A stretch of DNA of 47,828 nt from Olsenella sp. An285. GTDB taxonomy: Bacteria > Actinomycetota > Coriobacteriia > Coriobacteriales > Atopobiaceae. This document shows, piece by piece, positions 46,725 through 47,828 of the stretch; position 1 is the stretch's first letter, and every line of letters begins with the position of its first letter. The stretch spans positions 1 through 47,828 of the forward strand of contig NZ_NFIZ01000017.1 in the NCBI RefSeq assembly GCF_002159625.1, read 5' to 3'. The position numbers and the translations under genes are program-made. The notes beneath the pieces are model-generated. The model was not told where the DNA came from and searched no databases. It was given only the letters and a program-made list of their open reading frames with translations.

Positions 46725-47828
46725 CTAGAGGCAGAAGCCGAGGATGATGGCGTCCGACGTGCCCGTGCGATGGCCGTACGGGGTGCCGCCCTCGGGGGAG
46801 ACCACGAGGTACCAGTAGTCGGTCACGACGTCCGGGCTCCTGGTCCACCAGTACTCGCCCAGGGCGAGCGTGGCGTTGTCGCCCACGGAGGTCACGCCGG
46901 AGTCGGTGTAGAGCTGGTACTGCTCGCCCTCGCTCTGGTAGATGCCGTAGCGGCGGTTGCTCGAGTCGAGCGGGCCCACGACCTCGGAGTACGAGGGGAT
47001 CCACAGGTACTCGGACGTGACGCTCTGGCCGCTGCCGTAGGCCATGGGCAGGTTGGTGGTCTTGTTCACGGGCACCACGAGCTCGGCGAGCTCGGCGGGA
47101 ATCTCCGCCATGAGGCTCTGGTTGAGCCAGGAGCGCAGGGGCGTCTCCTCCCAGGCGGTCGCGATGCCGGAGGGATCGACGGCCTGGTTGCCCACGGACG
47201 CGCGGGTGATGAACGTGATGCCCGAGACGCCGGTGCCGTCGGACTTGGCGTCATGCCTGAAGCCGCCGATGGCCACGGGCACGACCGCGCCGCTGGAGAG
47301 CTCGAGGTTCTTGACGTTGTTGGCGTCGATGGAGCCGCTCTCGGCGCAGAGGTTGTAGCGACGGGCGATGTCGATGCCCTCCTCGTCGCTGGGCGCTGCG
47401 GCAATGAGCGCGGAGATCTGGGAGAGCTCGGTCCAGGAGTAGGCCTGGAGCGTGTCGCGAACCTCGGGCCCGCCCTCGATGGGACCCTCGTCCTCGGGCT
47501 CCTCCTCGGCCACCTCGGGCTGGATGGGCTCGATGCTGCCGTCGGAGGGCTCCTCGAACTGCGGGGTCTCGGCGGTGCGGTCCGCGAAGGGGCTGAACCA
47601 GCCGGTGGAGATGTACGCCAGGGCCACGCCCACCACGGCGAGGATCACGAGCGCGATCGCGATTGCGGGGACCTTGTCCGGCCCGAGGGACTCGAAGCGC
47701 TCCGCCACGGAGTGCCCAAAGTCGACCACGGCATCCTTTGCGCTGCCGGCAACCTCCTTGGCGCGCTCGGCAAACTCACCGGCGCGCTCGGCGGGCGTGG
47801 GGCCGGCGGGAGCGGGGGGCTCCGGCTC
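46725..47828 (-). CDS. Membrane protein with C-terminal DUF6273-like domain (5' end missing)
   Basis: The frame is open to the right edge, so the true start lies outside. From the edge it reads a Pro/Ala linker and a coiled segment (AERAGEFAERAKEVAGSAKD), one transmembrane segment (AIAIALVILAVVGVALAYIS), an acidic linker (EVAEEEPEDEGPIEGG) and an extracellular domain. That domain's RSWLNQSLMAEIPAEL, EYLWIPSYSEVVGP and GEYWWTRSP blocks match DUF6273-type domains, which are common in gut Gram-positives. A zinc-ribbon N-terminus is usual in such proteins but is not visible. Function is unknown. The GTG at 47729 is internal. Confidence 0.75.
   Translation of the reverse strand, partial: EPEPPAPAGPTPAERAGEFAERAKEVAGSAKDAVVDFGHSVAERFESLGPDKVPAIAIALVILAVVGVALAYISTGWFSPFADRTAETPQFEEPSDGSIEPIQPEVAEEEPEDEGPIEGGPEVRDTLQAYSWTELSQISALIAAAPSDEEGIDIARRYNLCAESGSIDANNVKNLELSSGAVVPVAIGGFRHDAKSDGTGVSGITFITRASVGNQAVDPSGIATAWEETPLRSWLNQSLMAEIPAELAELVVPVNKTTNLPMAYGSGQSVTSEYLWIPSYSEVVGPLDSSNRRYGIYQSEGEQYQLYTDSGVTSVGDNATLALGEYWWTRSPDVVTDYWYLVVSPEGGTPYGHRTGTSDAIILGFCL

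Overview
The window looks like chromosomal DNA of a high-GC, anaerobic Gram-positive bacterium, most likely a member of the Coriobacteriia (Olsenella/Atopobium/Collinsella type). This is an inference from the very GC-rich, GC3-biased codon use, an FprA-type flavodiiron protein, an Fe-S type PurF, a class B sortase, an LCP-family protein, a LoaP antiterminator and a paralogous family of DUF559-like proteins. No rRNA, tRNA or CRISPR array was seen. Gene calls rest on reading the translations; no database search was run.

Region 1 (1-1940) holds a promoter and the first codons of a leftward gene cut by the window edge, then a small membrane-protein gene cut short by an IS110-family insertion. The transposase is at 580-1755. 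The structured non-coding left end (about 312-579) is a candidate bridge RNA. Region 2 (1940-19461, all leftward) is a complete Wzx/Wzy-type surface-polysaccharide locus. In transcription order it runs: chain-length regulator (Wzz/CapA), tyrosine kinase (CpsD), PHP phosphatase (CpsB), LoaP antiterminator, initiating phosphosugar transferase, GT4, phosphohexomutase, ManC, GT4, polysaccharide pyruvyl transferase, an F420-dehydrogenase-beta-like Fe-S protein, two GT4s, Wzy and Wzx. The distal part (about 1940-11166) is visibly more AT-rich than the rest, as expected for an exchangeable serotype-specific cassette. Many genes overlap by 1-8 bases, so the distal unit is very probably one long operon, the kind LoaP serves.

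Region 3 (19771-32835) is mixed housekeeping and accessory: an LCP ligase next to the polysaccharide locus; a PRC-barrel protein, a YtxH protein and an orphan cyanophycin-synthetase-N-like protein with a long acidic tail; a CNNM/CBS transporter-like protein; two paralogous DUF559-like proteins; a flavodiiron protein; a degenerate EF-G-like GTPase; and an SPFH/RHH two-gene operon with a palindrome over its promoter. Several large inverted repeats lie between these genes.

Region 4 (33108-40348) has an RlmD/RumA-like methyltransferase, a HAD phosphatase, and an ascorbate-type PTS (EIIA, EIIC, BglG-type regulator, EIIB). A DeoR regulator is divergent from the PTS, with a near-perfect palindrome between them. 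Region 5 (40487-45446) is a purine operon, purE-sortase B-purF-purM-purN, with the sortase inserted between pur genes. Region 6 has a pyridoxal-kinase-like gene on the plus strand and, at the right edge, a 5'-truncated membrane protein with a DUF6273-like domain. Strong hairpins mark most operon ends.

The strongest candidates for undescribed biology are the orphan cyanophycin-synthetase-N/acidic-tail gene, the two large intergenic inverted-repeat elements (25397-25623 and 32883-33019), the SPFH/RHH operon, the DUF559-like paralog pair, and the LoaP-controlled polysaccharide operon with its structured leaders.
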